Of a stretch of 64,000 nt of DNA, positions 46,742-58,599 are shown one piece after another (the first letter of the stretch is position 1; each line of letters opens with the position of its first letter). The DNA is from Euborellia annulipes (lineage: Eukaryota; Arthropoda; Insecta; Dermaptera; Anisolabididae), in assembly GCA_023213315.1 (NCBI GenBank), contig JAKCPI010016735.1:1-64000 (forward strand), read 5' to 3'. A program made the translations under genes and the position numbers. The notes under the pieces are model-generated. The model was not told the DNA's origin and ran no database searches. It saw only the letters and a program-made list of their open reading frames with translations.

Positions 46742-47889
46742 TCATTAAAATTTTCCGAAAATTAATAATTTTTGTAATATTTGTTTAAAAATTCCGAGGA
46801 GCAGAATAGGAAAATCAAAAGTAAAACCTTCCAGAAATCAAAATATATATTTGATTTTGGCTGTTTCCACTATATAACTAAGCTATCTAAAAAGTTTGAT
46901 AGAAAATTGCTTGAGAAAAAATTTTTTATAAAAAAAAAGAGATGAATTTTAATTTTTCAATAGAAATATGTATTTTTAAATCCGCAGCAAAAAAAAAGCG
47001 AGTTTTTATATTAAGATGATTGTTAAAAAGTGAAATGATAAGTTAAGTAAAAAATGTAATTAAAATAAATAGACACTTAAGTTTAATTATTTTTCCTTTT
47101 GCTTTAAAATAACATTTATTTCTATTTTTTGCCTATCTATTCTAGATATTAATCATGGATTGCAATTATTTGAAATCGAGAGTAGTGGTTCCATTTCCAA
47201 AAACAAGTTGATTAGTAATGTGACCACTCAAGTTAATTAGTTGATCCGGGGAGAATGAGTTCTGTCGGATGGGATGCATACCGCCAGGCGACCAGGTGCC
47301 CGCCATCCGACGTCCTCCAGATGATGGATTGGGCTTGCAATGGCGCTTTTAAATCAAGTCCGCTCAAATGGACAATACTTTATTTATGACCTTTTGAAAT
47401 TCGCCAAAGTTTTGATTTACATTTTTTTTTTCTTTACAGAGATAAATAAGCTTAATATTTAAAATATTATACTTCACATAGTCAAGTTTTTTGAAATATT
47501 TATTTAGTTTTTTTTCTATTAACTGAAGTAGTATTCAATTCACTTTATTTTTTTTTTTAAATAAATTATTAAGCTTGACTATGATTTTCTCACAAAAAAG
47601 TTTCTTTCTCTACACTCTACATTAGACTCAAGGATTTTGTAAAACAAAAAAAAACAAAAAAAAACTTTGAAAGTGCTCGTTTAAAAAAAGATTTGATGCT
47701 ACAAGACTGATTAAAAGACAAAGTTTATAGTTTACAAGCTATATGCTAGTGATCTAAAAAAAAAAAAAAATTGGTTGTTTTGACAAGTAAATACGAACGA
47801 CTAAGCTTATATTTTTTTTTTTTTTTTTTTTTTTACTAAAGAGTAATTATTTTTTGGGTTATAGGTAGGAAAGAGCAAAATTCATTAAA
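46742..47889. other. AT-rich DNA with complex patch
   Basis: 47225-47400 is clearly less AT-biased (gccaggcgaccaggtgcccg). No frame or repeat. Poly-T at 47812-47834. Confidence 0.45.
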
Positions 47890-48060
47890 AAGAATCACAA
47901 TCCGATACGCAGATCCGACAAGTAGAAATCGATCCCGATTCCTAATACGATCGGATTTGCAAAAATTGAATCTAGATCTAAAACTAGATCCTGGATCATA
48001 CCTTCGGATTTTCTTTTATCAAAGTGCCGAAAAAGACCTTTAATGAAATTAAAAAAAAAA
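47890..48060. repeat. GATC/ATCC-rich short-motif repeat, with SINE-B-like tail
   Basis: Overlapping direct and inverted ggatc/gatcc/gatcg words across 47900-48000, reminiscent of hAT subterminal zones. 48020-48058 (gtgccgaaaaagaccttta then poly-A) resembles the SINE-B tail. Both calls are weak. Confidence 0.3.
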
Positions 48061-49193
48061 AAAAAAATTGAGTCGGGGGTCATTAAGGAAAAAGAGTTGT
48101 TGTCAATAATAATTAAATAATTTTTATTTTTAAATATTTTAAATTCAGAAATAGATAAATTTCTTTGAAAAAGGATCTTCTCTTCTTTCCTAGCATTATT
48201 CCCCCAGTGCGGGGTCAGCGAAATGGTTTTTTTGCGATCGGAAGAAATGGAACAGGCTTTAAAAATGTTATTATAGTGCATTAATGCATATTGTAAGGTT
48301 TGATTGTTCATGAACATCTGGGCTCGAATAATCACAGATTTATGCTGAGGAACTTTGACAGATGAAACGAATTAATCTATCTTTATTTAGAATTAGAATT
48401 CAAGGCGCATGTTTCTTATAAGTTCACGGAATATTAATTAGACCCCTAGCATAAGAGGAGGATACTCTACATCACAGATTTATGCTGGCCCGTCGCACGC
48501 TCTGACACCTGTTTAAAATATAGAAGCAAGGGACAGACATGTCCCAGCTCGAGTAGCCTGAGGTCGCTATCCACGTACCCTCTGAGCATCCCTTTGAAAA
48601 AAGTATTAATTAATAGTTCATTAATAATAGTTAATTAATAGTTCAGAATTAGATTTTTTGAGAGAATTTGGATCTTAATTCTAAATCCTCCCGAATTTAT
48701 ATCCAAATTCAAATTATCCCAATTCTGCCCATACCAGGGGGTAAAATTTTTGGGGGGGTGCTGGTTACAGTCTTATAATTTGACATTTTTTAAAATAAAA
48801 TTGTTAATTTTTTGCCATTCGTGACTCTATATGCAGGTAAAATTAATTAAAACCATTTCACCTAATGATTTGGATTAATCTTATCTATTTATAATGTTTC
48901 AACTAGAGCCAAATGCCTCCCTGCTTAAAATTTCTCAGTGCTTATAACGATAAATGATCATTATCATTACTAAATATAAAGCGGTAGTCACTGACTTCCT
49001 ATCCCTGTGTGTATGTGCCTGTTATCTCGCTGATTGGCCAGATTTACAGGAAGTGGAGTTAAGGAGGAAAATTAAAAACATTAAGTCAGAGAGGAAAATT
49101 TAAAACCTTAAAATTTTGCAATTGCTCGCTGAAGCCAAAATTTACAAACAGTGAGCAAGAATAAATTTGCTCGCCGAAGGCGTAGCCCCTTGG
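48061..49193. other. Unique DNA with a 17-bp direct repeat
   Basis: ATCACAGATTTATGCTG occurs at 48331-48347 and again at 48471-48487. 48480-48600 and 49000-49190 are more complex. No supported gene. Confidence 0.45.
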
Positions 49194-49388
49194 CAAGAGC
49201 GAATCCAGAGGTGTTTCTCGGGGCGGGGGGGGGGGGGAATCTGTTGTGACTGGTCGTACAGCACACAATTTTTTCTTAATTTCGGTAATTTAAAGGCGCA
49301 TTCTGTACTTGTTTGCCAGAATATAAATACAAATCAAATTTTTAAGTATTAATTTTTAAAATTTTATATACCGAAAAAAAGTATTTCA
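49194..49388. mobile_element. Truncated relative of the 45810-46078 hAT MITE
   Basis: caagagcgaatccagaggtg, tttctcgggg and a G run, aatctgttgtgactggtc, then ggcgcattctgtacttgttt and atttttaagtattaat follow the inverted order of that element. The far terminus is missing. Confidence 0.65.
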
Positions 49389-50097
49389 AAGAAGGAACTA
49401 TAAATCATAACTTTTCCACTGCTCTAGAAGTCATTATTATTCATTCGCGATTGTGTTTTCTAAACTTATTTTATGTACATCTATCATTTCCGTTTGGGAT
49501 TTAAATGAATAAATTAAGAATTCAAGAAATACCATATATCTCATGAAAAAAGAGAGGGAGGGGAGAAAGAAGGTTTAGTGTGTTTTGGGGCAAATAATAA
49601 CCAAATGACCTTGCCCTATGATTTATTCATAATAAGACACGTCGACGGTGAGTTGTAAATGTGGGTGTGTATATTCCAAAGGCGGAGGCTTGGGGATCAT
49701 AACAGCAGAGATGGACCTATAAAAGGTCTATGACCGCGATGGCTCTAATTCTCCTCGGAAGATGTTAACCAGAGAGCTACTACCTGGTTTACAATGAGAG
49801 CCGAGTTAATTTCATCAAATTTAAGGCAGTGTTGGATAATTAAAGGTTTTTCATTAGATTTAATGAAGTTCATGGTAAACTAAGAATTTCACATTCATAT
49901 TCAAAAAAAGTTTGTTTTTTTTTTATATGTTAAATTTAGTTATTTCTAAAAATAAATTCTATAAAATCGATGTTTTTATTAATATTAAGTAAAGTTATCT
50001 TTTACCTAAAATAAATGCAAGATAAACAATAATGTAATATGAATAACCCTATCACAGAAATTTTATTATTAATTCTTTATATTATATAAAAGTAAAA
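49389..50097. other. Unique DNA with complex patch
   Basis: 49620-49830 is less AT-biased, including a local inverted pair (gacctataaaaggtct). No open frame supported. Confidence 0.45.
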
Positions 50098-50696
50098 AAT
50101 CTGGTGTGACTGACGCACAGAGCACACAACTTTCTTTTACCTTCGGTAATCGAAAGTTGTGTTCTGTGCTTGCCACACCAGATTTTTCGTGTCGAAATAT
50201 ATTTAGTTTCCGCCGATATATTAGAATTCAAGATGTAAAATTCATATGGGAAAATATTTATATTTTGTTACCATGGCAACCATTTCTCCTATCTTTCCTA
50301 TGAAGTACAAGAGTAAAGTGAACTTCAGAAGATTTCAATGGCAAAATGAGAATACACATTTGAAAGAGCATCTAAAAAATAATTGATTTTTGAATTTTAA
50401 TCAAAATAGTTATAGCGAATTTTGAGAAAATCGAAAAAAACTGAAAAAGTACATCAGTAAAGTTTTTTAACCGATTTTGTTTAAAAGCTTATTTTCACGT
50501 TCCAGGGGGATGTCTAACTTAAATATAAAATGAGCCTCAATTGAACACAGACAGGCCATGTCTCGAAAACCACTTTTTTGGATTCGGGGGGGGGGGATCT
50601 CTCAAATATCTATCAAAATCTCGACATCGAATTTTTGACATGAACCCAATACTTTATATATATTATCATATATAGATGTAAGAGAAAGTAAAAATA
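50098..50696 (+). mobile_element. Family H copy H13 (subfamily 2)
   Basis: Complete hairpin from tctggtgtgactgacgcac to tgccacaccaga, then the subfamily 2 box cgccgatatattagaattc. X-box GTTACCATGGCAAC at 50267-50280. The CA tract is reduced to gaacacagacagg and the AGTACTAGTACT palindrome is partly lost. The 3' hairpin ends near 50694. Confidence 0.75.
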
Positions 50697-51189
50697 ATAA
50701 TGTAAAAAACTCTAGTAGAGGTTTCAGTTTCCATCCAAATCGATTAAAATTTATATGGTTACCAGAAAATTTAAGATTTAAAAATAGTTTTTACTCTTAA
50801 TTAAAGTTATTTATTTTTAATTGAAAGTTTTGTAAATTTTTTTAATCATAATTCTTTTGGGACAATTTTTACTTCTATATATTTTTTTAAATTTATATCT
50901 GGCTTTAGTCCTAATTGGACTGTATTTATTTGAGCCTCGTTTCTTGCTCATTTCCATTGAATTATCTTTCGCTTTCAAGGTCCAGCCATCTTTTTTTTTT
51001 TTTTTGTTTGCTCCTCCGAAAGGGTGTAAATAATCTTCGTCTTGGCTCGTTATTTTCCTGTTCACAGTTGAACGGTTATGTCGCACACGCACGTTTGCTT
51101 TTGCCTTCGAAAATACTTTGCTACGATATTTATTTAGTACTTTTTTTATTTAATAAAGAGATTGTCGAAAGAAGGGAAAAAATTTATAT

Positions 51190-51237
<48 letters not shown>

Positions 51238-51529
51238 GAATTTAATTCTTTTCAGGATTTATCTCAACTCATCCGGATAATCGGGATATATAAGTATTGT
51301 ATTTATTTTTTTCATTTGATTTTTTTTTAATGATTATTACTTATTGCAATATAATTGAAAAGATTTATCTCCGGATGCCTGCATTGATGATTAGGGTTCC
51401 CCGAGCTTTGAATAGTTATTCTTCAATTGTTATTTCTACAGTATTTCATGAATAAATAGTATTTTATGATTGAGAAAATTGTTAATAATTAAACATGGAG
51501 TTAATTATCAGGCCAATTTATTTAGATCG
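50697..51529. other. AT-rich DNA with (TA)n
   Basis: A (TA)n microsatellite lies at about 51188-51226. Nothing else recognised. Confidence 0.5.
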
Positions 51530-51675
51530 ACTCATCTCGATATAAGTCAACGGTTTCGGAATACTAACGACTTCTTCTTCAGGACCTTGCGGGGTCAATA
51601 ATTAATTATTGAATTTTATTATTTATTTAGATATAGTATTCAATAATTAATTTTCTAGATGTTAACAATATTAGC
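51530..51675 (-). repeat. Penelope-like terminal motif
   Basis: Minus strand: gcaaggtcctgaagaagaag then attccgaaaccgttgac, the CTGAAGA...CCGAAAC pattern, beside AT-rich partly inverted repeats. Confidence 0.4.
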
Positions 51676-52013
51676 ATTTAAATTGTGAATTTTGTGGTAC
51701 AAGTATATGGAGCTGTGAATTTTATTAATTCCTAGGGCTGTATGGGCTGTGGCCTTAAGGCCTAAAAGAAAAAAAAAATTAGATATAAGCTTAGTATATA
51801 GAGATTTTTTTTTACTATTCACGTTTGAGTTAAACAAGGCTACATCCAAGACGCTTGAGCACATGATAAAGACTGAAGACTTGGGAAAGGCTGGAAGAAA
51901 ACAAGGACTGGCCAGATTAGTTTTCCTAAACCTGAGTTCTTTAATCAAATAGCTGACAGGTGAAGAAGTGGTAAATATTTCTTTTTATTTAATATTATTA
52001 TTTTTTTAAATTA
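51676..52013. other. AT-rich DNA
   Basis: Overlapping frames of 67 and 97 codons on opposite strands have no recognisable content. Confidence 0.4.
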
Positions 52014-52388
52014 TTACTTTCTCTTACCTCTACATATGTTAATATATAGAGAGAAAAAGTATTGAATTTTTGTCAAAAATTCGATGTCGAGATTTTGATG
52101 GATATACACGTTTTGAGGTCCTCTGAATCCAAAAAAGTGGTTTTGGCGACATGGTCTGTCTGTCAGTTTGTGAACATAATATCTCAAGAACCAAAAGAGT
52201 TATAAGGTTGAAATTTAATAGTTAAGTTAGGTACCCCCCTGGGACGCGACACGAGGCTTTTGAACAAAATCGGTCAAAAAAGTACTAGTACTTTACTAAA
52301 ATCTGCTGGGACAAGCACAAAACACAACTTTCGTTTACCGAAGGAAAGAGAAAGTTGGGTGCTATGCGACCATTCACAACAGATTTTT
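52014..52388 (-). mobile_element. Family H copy H14 (internal deletion)
   Basis: 3' hairpin, body to agtactagtactttact, then a jump straight to the 5' hairpin; the X-box part is deleted. In place of (CA)n it has gtctgtctgtcagtttgtga, then acataatatctcaagaacc, possibly the ancestral sequence before microsatellite expansion. Confidence 0.7.
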
Positions 52389-55170
52389 TATTTTAAAATT
52401 GTCATTCGAAAACGGGGGAGGCTTTAATATCAAAGACCCCCTTTCCTTTTTCTCCATTCGATCCATTTTTGCTAATAATTTTTTTTTCTTTACAGACTAT
52501 AATAATATGGTTTTGATAAATTAATACCGAACAATTAGTAGAGTTCATTTCCTAATTGCTAATTAAAGACAAATCGCTTTTAAGAAGAAACCCTCCGGTT
52601 TTCTTTTATCTTTTCCCTCTTTTTTTTCCATATGAATTGAAAATTATCATCTTTAAAGGCCGAACCCTTTTCCTCATCCCTTTGGCAAGGGCCGAGAGTA
52701 GATATGGAAAATTAATTATTTAAATATGATCTCGGGCTGGAGTGCAAAGTCTCATTTCCATAGGGTGGTAGTTGGGGTGGCTACTCACAGAGGCAAAAAG
52801 TCGGGCTGTATTAAACATGGATTATTTAACGTTTGTTCTTCGCACTGCCGCCTTATGCTCCACATAGCGACCTCGAAAACGTCCCTCCTCCCATCCCTCT
52901 AACCCACCCCCATCCTACACTCGACAGTTGAGATTAAATAATGATTAAGCCAACGTTTATTAATTATAAAGGCTTTATAATCGTTGGCGGCTGCTTGGGG
53001 GGTAAACATATGAAATTGTATGAATTACATTGTTTTCACTCAAACTTAAATAGATAGAGATGGTTGAAATGAATTTGGTGTTTCTTTACTGAATAAAACC
53101 CGAAAAGCGAATTTAAAATTGAATGAGACTTTAATTGATTTTTAATGTAGACTCATTTTAATAATATCACTCTAGTATAATTACAATAAAAGATTATATC
53201 TCAATTGGTTAAAGTGGATTTTAGATTTAGGACTTGACTTTTTCTTCTTTTACTTTATCAAATGTTAGAAAAACCCAGAACACGTTTTGACCATTTGTGA
53301 AAAAATGTCTGTGAATTTTTAATCTAACTTATGAATTAAAATAATACTGAGTGGCTATATTAAAATTCATTTTTTTTTTTTAAGTTATTAAGTGTAGACT
53401 ATTAAATAAATATATTCAAAGACTTTGGTCAGTAGGCCTATCATATAAAAATAAACAAGACATTTCATGATTGATTTTTGGATGAATTCATAAAAAAACG
53501 AAATGCAAACTACCACATATGTTTATCATGTTTAAAAAAATGATATAATCACCAAAGAAGGGATAAATTACCCACGATCAGGTATTTTTAAATTTATTTA
53601 GAGAACAAACCAAAAATGTATAATGCCGGCCCATTGCATAGCCTGCTCAAGTAAATAATATTTTGAATATATTCCTCCATTTCTGACGTGCACATGATGA
53701 AGTTAAAATTAAAATTTAAAATAACTAGACTAATAACAAGATTTTTCTCTCGTCACCTTTAAGTAATTTAAACTTTTGATTCTATGTCGACTAATTTTTA
53801 AGATTTCAATTATACACAACGCTGGCCTGATGATGCTATAAATAGCGAAATCGATCATAAAAAATATCATTAAAGATAAACATCTGACGTCTAGTAATTT
53901 TAAATTTTAATTTTAACTTACCTCTTCATAAATAATATTTATTTGCATTACACCAACGAACAGTGCAACCACAAATTTGAAATTACAGTATTTATTTATT
54001 GAATGGTACATTTTTTAATTTCCTCATTTCTTTCTTGTTCAATGAAGTTTTCTCCAACAAACTTGTGAAATCAACAGTTAATTTTAGTTGTTGGTAAATA
54101 TTTAGAGTAGTGTTCCATTTAAGAGAGTATCTTAGGAAGGAAATGCCAATTTCTTCTACAAGCTACTTCAGCAATCCCCTTTAGTTGCGTTTTTGAAAAA
54201 TTCATATATCGCTTTTTCTCATTTAGTGAATTTTTAAGCTATTCATTTTCACTTTATTAAATATCACTCCTATAATTTTATTTTACTAGTTAGATTTCAA
54301 TTTATCCTATTAGCTTAATGGATATTTAGTTGGAGATTCATCATTTAGATTCTCTATTATTGAATTTAGAGAAAACAATTTTGTCGTTTATTGAATAAAA
54401 CCGATTGGTACACATGATAAATCACACTTCACAATAATCACACCAACTTATTAAAGTAGTAATTCACGAGTTGTTAAGCCAAAGTGAATCCATCCCTCGC
54501 TAAAGTTAGGATAATCAGGGTCAATGCATGTTTTGATATTCCCGAAATTGAAATGACAAATAGCTTTTGAAGTTTAAAGTTCACCAATTCTAAATTCAAA
54601 TCGAAAGCAAATCTCACCTTACACACACAGTTTGTTAAGTATTTCCCTTTAATAAGCAGACGTTCAAAGGAATTATATTTCTCAATTGCTGCAATGGGAG
54701 AATCTTCTGTCCAATGCCCGCCTTAGGTAAGAATAATCTCTGGGATAAAATCGGAGTGATGAAAGATAAAAATAATATATTTTTCCATGATAATACGTTG
54801 TTAAGAAAATAAATCATTGAAATTTATTTTATAAGCTCGAAACAATTTTTTATTTTATTATTAGAAACTATCTAAGACATGCCAATACGAATTGAACCGG
54901 AAGGCAATGTTTTTCTTGGAGCGATGTATGTAATGCTTTGGAGATATTTTAAATAAATCTTTTCAAAGATAGCTCATTTCTTCGTACCTTAGCTAACCAA
55001 CGAAACAAGAAAGAATTTATCACCCACTTAACATTTTTTTTTTGTTCAGTTTTCATTATTATTAAAAGAGAATATCCAAGTAAATATTATTTTTCGTTTA
55101 TTATAAAATATTCGAATCAGCCATCTTTATAAACAATCAAAGAACTTAATAAATTGTATGAACAGAAAAC
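52389..55170. other. Unique DNA with a complex patch
   Basis: 52590-52990 is less AT-biased and non-repetitive. The rest is AT-rich. A hammerhead-core-like motif is described separately at 53821-53850. Confidence 0.45.
53821..53850 (+). ncRNA. Hammerhead-core-like motif (partial)
   Basis: GCTGGC, CTGATGA (53827-53833), a short stem-loop gctataaatagc, then GAAA (53847-53850). This keeps the core that is eroded at 46679-46741, but I see no convincing stem III or return strand of stem I. Confidence 0.35.
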
Positions 55171-55172
55171 TA

Positions 55173-55659
55173 CACTGTTAAAAATTTACAAGGTATATTT
55201 CAAATACTAGTATAGGAAGTCTGTTACACAAATTGTTTATGAATTTTACATTCGGGTAAATGAAAAGTTCATATAGACTACTAAAAAATAAACTTTCATA
55301 AACCAATTTACCAGTATTGTTTCATCGCCCTCGGGCCTTGGTGTAGGGGTTAGGGTGCTGGTCTTCTATACCAAGGGTCGCAGGTTCGGATCCGATTTTA
55401 TGAAAAAAATTTCTTACGCTAGTTAAAAAAAAATCATCCCTTGAGAGGTTTGAACTTGAGATCTTGGTTTCTTCCCTTCACTGACGCCTTTACCACCTCG
55501 ACTACTTACTTTGTTAAGAATATACTTTTTAAGCTACTTAAATTTGATTCATATATTTTTTTACTTAATGAACTAGTTTATGAATTTGATTTCACAAACT
55601 GGGTATATTAAAATTCAAGCACGAAAGTAAATGAAAAACTATGGAAACACAGTACAGTG
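55173..55659. mobile_element. Possible TA-flanked element
   Basis: TA then CACTGT at 55171-55178, and ACAGTG then TA at 55654-55661. The inverted match is only 6 bp, so weak. The interior holds tttatgaa/ttcataaa words and a SINE-A head. Confidence 0.3.
55327..55400 (+). repeat. SINE-A head with intact A and B boxes
   Basis: gccctcgggccttggtgtag through ggttcggatcc. The A-box TGGTGTAGGGG is at 55339-55349 and the B-box GGTTCGGATCC at 55383-55393. Best-preserved Pol III promoter in the window, but the SINE body is missing beyond gattttatg. Confidence 0.7.
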
Positions 55660-55694
55660 TATATCAACTGTTTCTTAATTAAATTAATCCTTAG

Positions 55695-55795
55695 TTTTTT
55701 TTTTAATCATCGGACTGCCTGGGATACGAACCAGCGACCCTTTGTATAGAAGGTCAGCACGCTACCAACTACACCAAGCCTGAAAGCCATTATTT
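55695..55795 (-). repeat. SINE-A head fragment
   Basis: Minus strand: aggcttggtgtagttggtag, gaccttctatacaaagggtc and cgctggttcgtatcccaggc, then agtccgatgatt. Head only, about 300 bp from the plus-strand head and inverted to it. Confidence 0.65.
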
Positions 55796-55854
55796 CTTAG
55801 TTTTTAACAATGAGAGAGTGAGCAGCAAGTAAATATCTTACGAGCCAATGAAAT

Positions 55855-55888
<34 letters not shown>

Positions 55889-57767
55889 AAGAGTACTTCA
55901 CTAAGGGAGAATATTTTCTTAATGTTCGTTCCAGAAAAGGCGGGGAAGAGCATAAATTTATTTAATGAAAAAAATCCACTTGACGAGACAGAAGCTGAGG
56001 AATTTGTGATCATAAGCCAAATATTTCACTAAATAGATTTTAAAATATTATCTTTTTTTTGATATTGATATTATTAATAGAAATTTATAAAAATAAATAA
56101 TGCACACTAGAGACATTTAGGGAGATTAAACAAAAATTTCATTAATGCATTGATTAATTGGTTGCTTATCTTCCAGCAACCAAGCATCAATTAGTCTCTT
56201 ACTATGGGTTTTGTAAAATAAATAAGGGCTTAAAAAAAGTTAATCAAATATTAGAATGAATAATTTAAAAAAATTTCAAACTATTATAAAAAAAAGCTAA
56301 AATTTAATTAATTGGACAAACGCGTTTAGGTTTATATAAAATATTAATTTAAAAAATAAAATATTTTTTAATTGAAGGTTATAAAGTCAGAACTTAAACA
56401 AATAAAAAAAAAAAAGTAATGACGGTTTATCAATCATTCATGTATTCACTTTATAACAATAATCTACAAAGGGTAGATATAAAATATATTAACGAATGGT
56501 TAAAAAAAAAGTGAAAAATATAAAATTGATGTTATTGCGGTGGCAGAAGAAAGAGAATGACGTGGGGAGGAATATTGCAAAGCTATTTCAAAAGAGATAT
56601 CGACCTTCTTTTTTTTAAGGGTTTTTAATATTTAGTTCCTCTCCATGAGAAGTTTTATTTTTGAGTATGTCGTCATCATCAGCTGGTCGATAATGTCGCA
56701 TCAGAAAAGACGTGTCTAATCAATTAAGATCGACAAAAAAAAAATTTACTTTTAAATTAAACCCTTTTATTAGAACATTAAGCTCATAAAATTAATCTGG
56801 AGCAATATATACTTTGACAAAAAAAAAATTTAAATAAAAAAATACACTAAAATTATTTTTTAATTCAGTTATAATTAGAATTTAAATGGTTTTGAATTTG
56901 TTTTTATTTTCGTTAATTGCCGATTTTTTTTTTTTTTTTTTTTTGCGCCGATAAATATAACTTACTAATTCGAAGTTCCCATTGATAAAATTGCTGCTTG
57001 TTTACCAAAACATTAATATATCTTTTTTTTTTTTTAGTCATTAAACATTAGAGGCCAGGAAGAGATTGGTTAAAAACAAATTTATCTGAATGGATTTAAC
57101 ATAAGAAAATTCATTCTTATGAATGAGGAATAATCTCAATGAAGAATTTAATTTAAAGAATATGTAAATTAAATAAATCAGTGATTCTCAAAATTTTTAA
57201 GATTATTTTAAAACATACCACATATAACATTGATTTTACACCACTAAATATAAATTTTTAAAGGATTTCTCTAAATTTCATTAAGAATTTTTAGTATCTT
57301 GTGATAGTTCATTTCTTTTTTCTATTGTCTCTATAAAATTGTCGCTAACCCCTGAAAACTAGGCACACTAGGACTGATGGGATCACAATTGCACAACAAT
57401 GATGCATTAGTGTAGCTATCTTTATATTTTAATAACTAGGAGCCAAATACCATAAATATGATGATATCCATCAAAAACAAGATCAATAAAAATTTGATTT
57501 TTCACCCTAAGTAAATAAACAGGAAGTGAAAAAATGTCATCTCAAATAGAAGGATCTCCCTCTAAAATATCCTCTTTTCGATTTTATTCTCACTCCCCCC
57601 CCCCATACAGCCGGACACTCATCACCATCTCATCTAAAATGTACCCTTCTTTTTAGAGAGGAAGTGAAAAAGGTAAAAAAAAAAAAAAGTGAAGTAGGAT
57701 ATTCCGCAAATATGTCCACTAAAGAGGAAAGTCGAGAGAAAAATCAAATAAAAAAACAGAAAATATT
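55796..57767. other. AT-rich DNA
   Basis: Poly-T at 55859-55887 and 56925-56944. At about 56650-56700 the minus strand has ctgatgatgacgacatac, another weak Penelope-like motif. No gene seen. Confidence 0.45.
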
Positions 57768-57770
57768 TAA

Positions 57771-57994
57771 GGGGTCGTCCACACACATTACCTAACGCGT
57801 TAGGGGGAGGAGGGGTCTGGACAAAACGTTACTAACTGTGACCTGGGGGACCCGGGGGTTTTTATACAGTAGGGGTAGTTCTATGTTGTGACAAAATAAT
57901 TTCTAGGGGGGTTTGTTTGTATGTGACTAACTGTGAGATGGGGGGAGGAGGGGGGACTTCAAAAAAAGACGTTACGTAATATGTGAACGACCCC
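57771..57994. mobile_element. Harbinger-like MITE
   Basis: TAA at 57768-57770 and 57995-57997. Termini GGGGTCGTCCACA and GGGGTCGTTCACA (12 of 13). The interior has tandem ggggga/gtgactaactgtga words (actaactgtgacctgg and actaactgtgagatgg). 224 bp, non-coding. Confidence 0.7.
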
Positions 57995-58159
57995 TAAGAA
58001 ACCATTATGTATGTTTAATCACAATCCATCATTTGAAATTGTATTTATTATATTTTATTCCTAGAGTAGGATAAATAAAAAGAATAGTTGGAACTATATA
58101 AATAGTAGTAGTTAGATAGCTTGAAATGAACACAGGAGTTGAAGATAGGAAATTAAGTA

Positions 58160-58385
58160 CAGTGAGCGCCACAATTAAGTCCCCACTTGATAGCTTTAGC
58201 CTTAAATATATGGTATAGTATATGGTGTAAAGTGAAATAATTTTAATGACCGAAAAGGTAAAACGTAAGCTCTGGTTCAGATGATTTTATTTTACCTTTT
58301 CAAATTTAAAATTATTTCACCATTTACCATACCATATCCTTAAGGCTAAAGCAATCAGGTGGGGACTTAATTGTGGCGCTCACTG
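58160..58385. mobile_element. Tc1/mariner-like MITE
   Basis: TA at 58158-58159 and 58386-58387. Identical 27-bp inverted ends start CAGTGAGCGCCACAATTAAG. Beyond this the arms stay partly inverted for most of its 226 bp, so it can fold into one hairpin. Confidence 0.85.
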
Positions 58386-58599
58386 TACAATGGGTGCCCT
58401 TAGTACTTGGGTAAATAAACGGAGATCTATGTTTAAAAATTTAAATTAAATTCAAATAAAATGGTTCATGGGGAAATAAAATTAAATGATATATCTATGT
58501 GTTGTAAGTGTATATTTAATTTAAAAAATAATACAGCTATATGGTATTATCTTTTTTTTGTGGGGATTAACTAAACATTATACAAATTAAACATTGTCC
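58386..58599. other. AT-rich DNA
   Basis: Spacer between the mariner-like MITE and the GC island; nothing seen. Confidence 0.5.

Noticed and set aside
47895..48335. 146-codon minus-strand open frame
   Set aside because: Runs through a GATC-rich repeat and a poly-A/T tract; no domain or codon pattern supports it.
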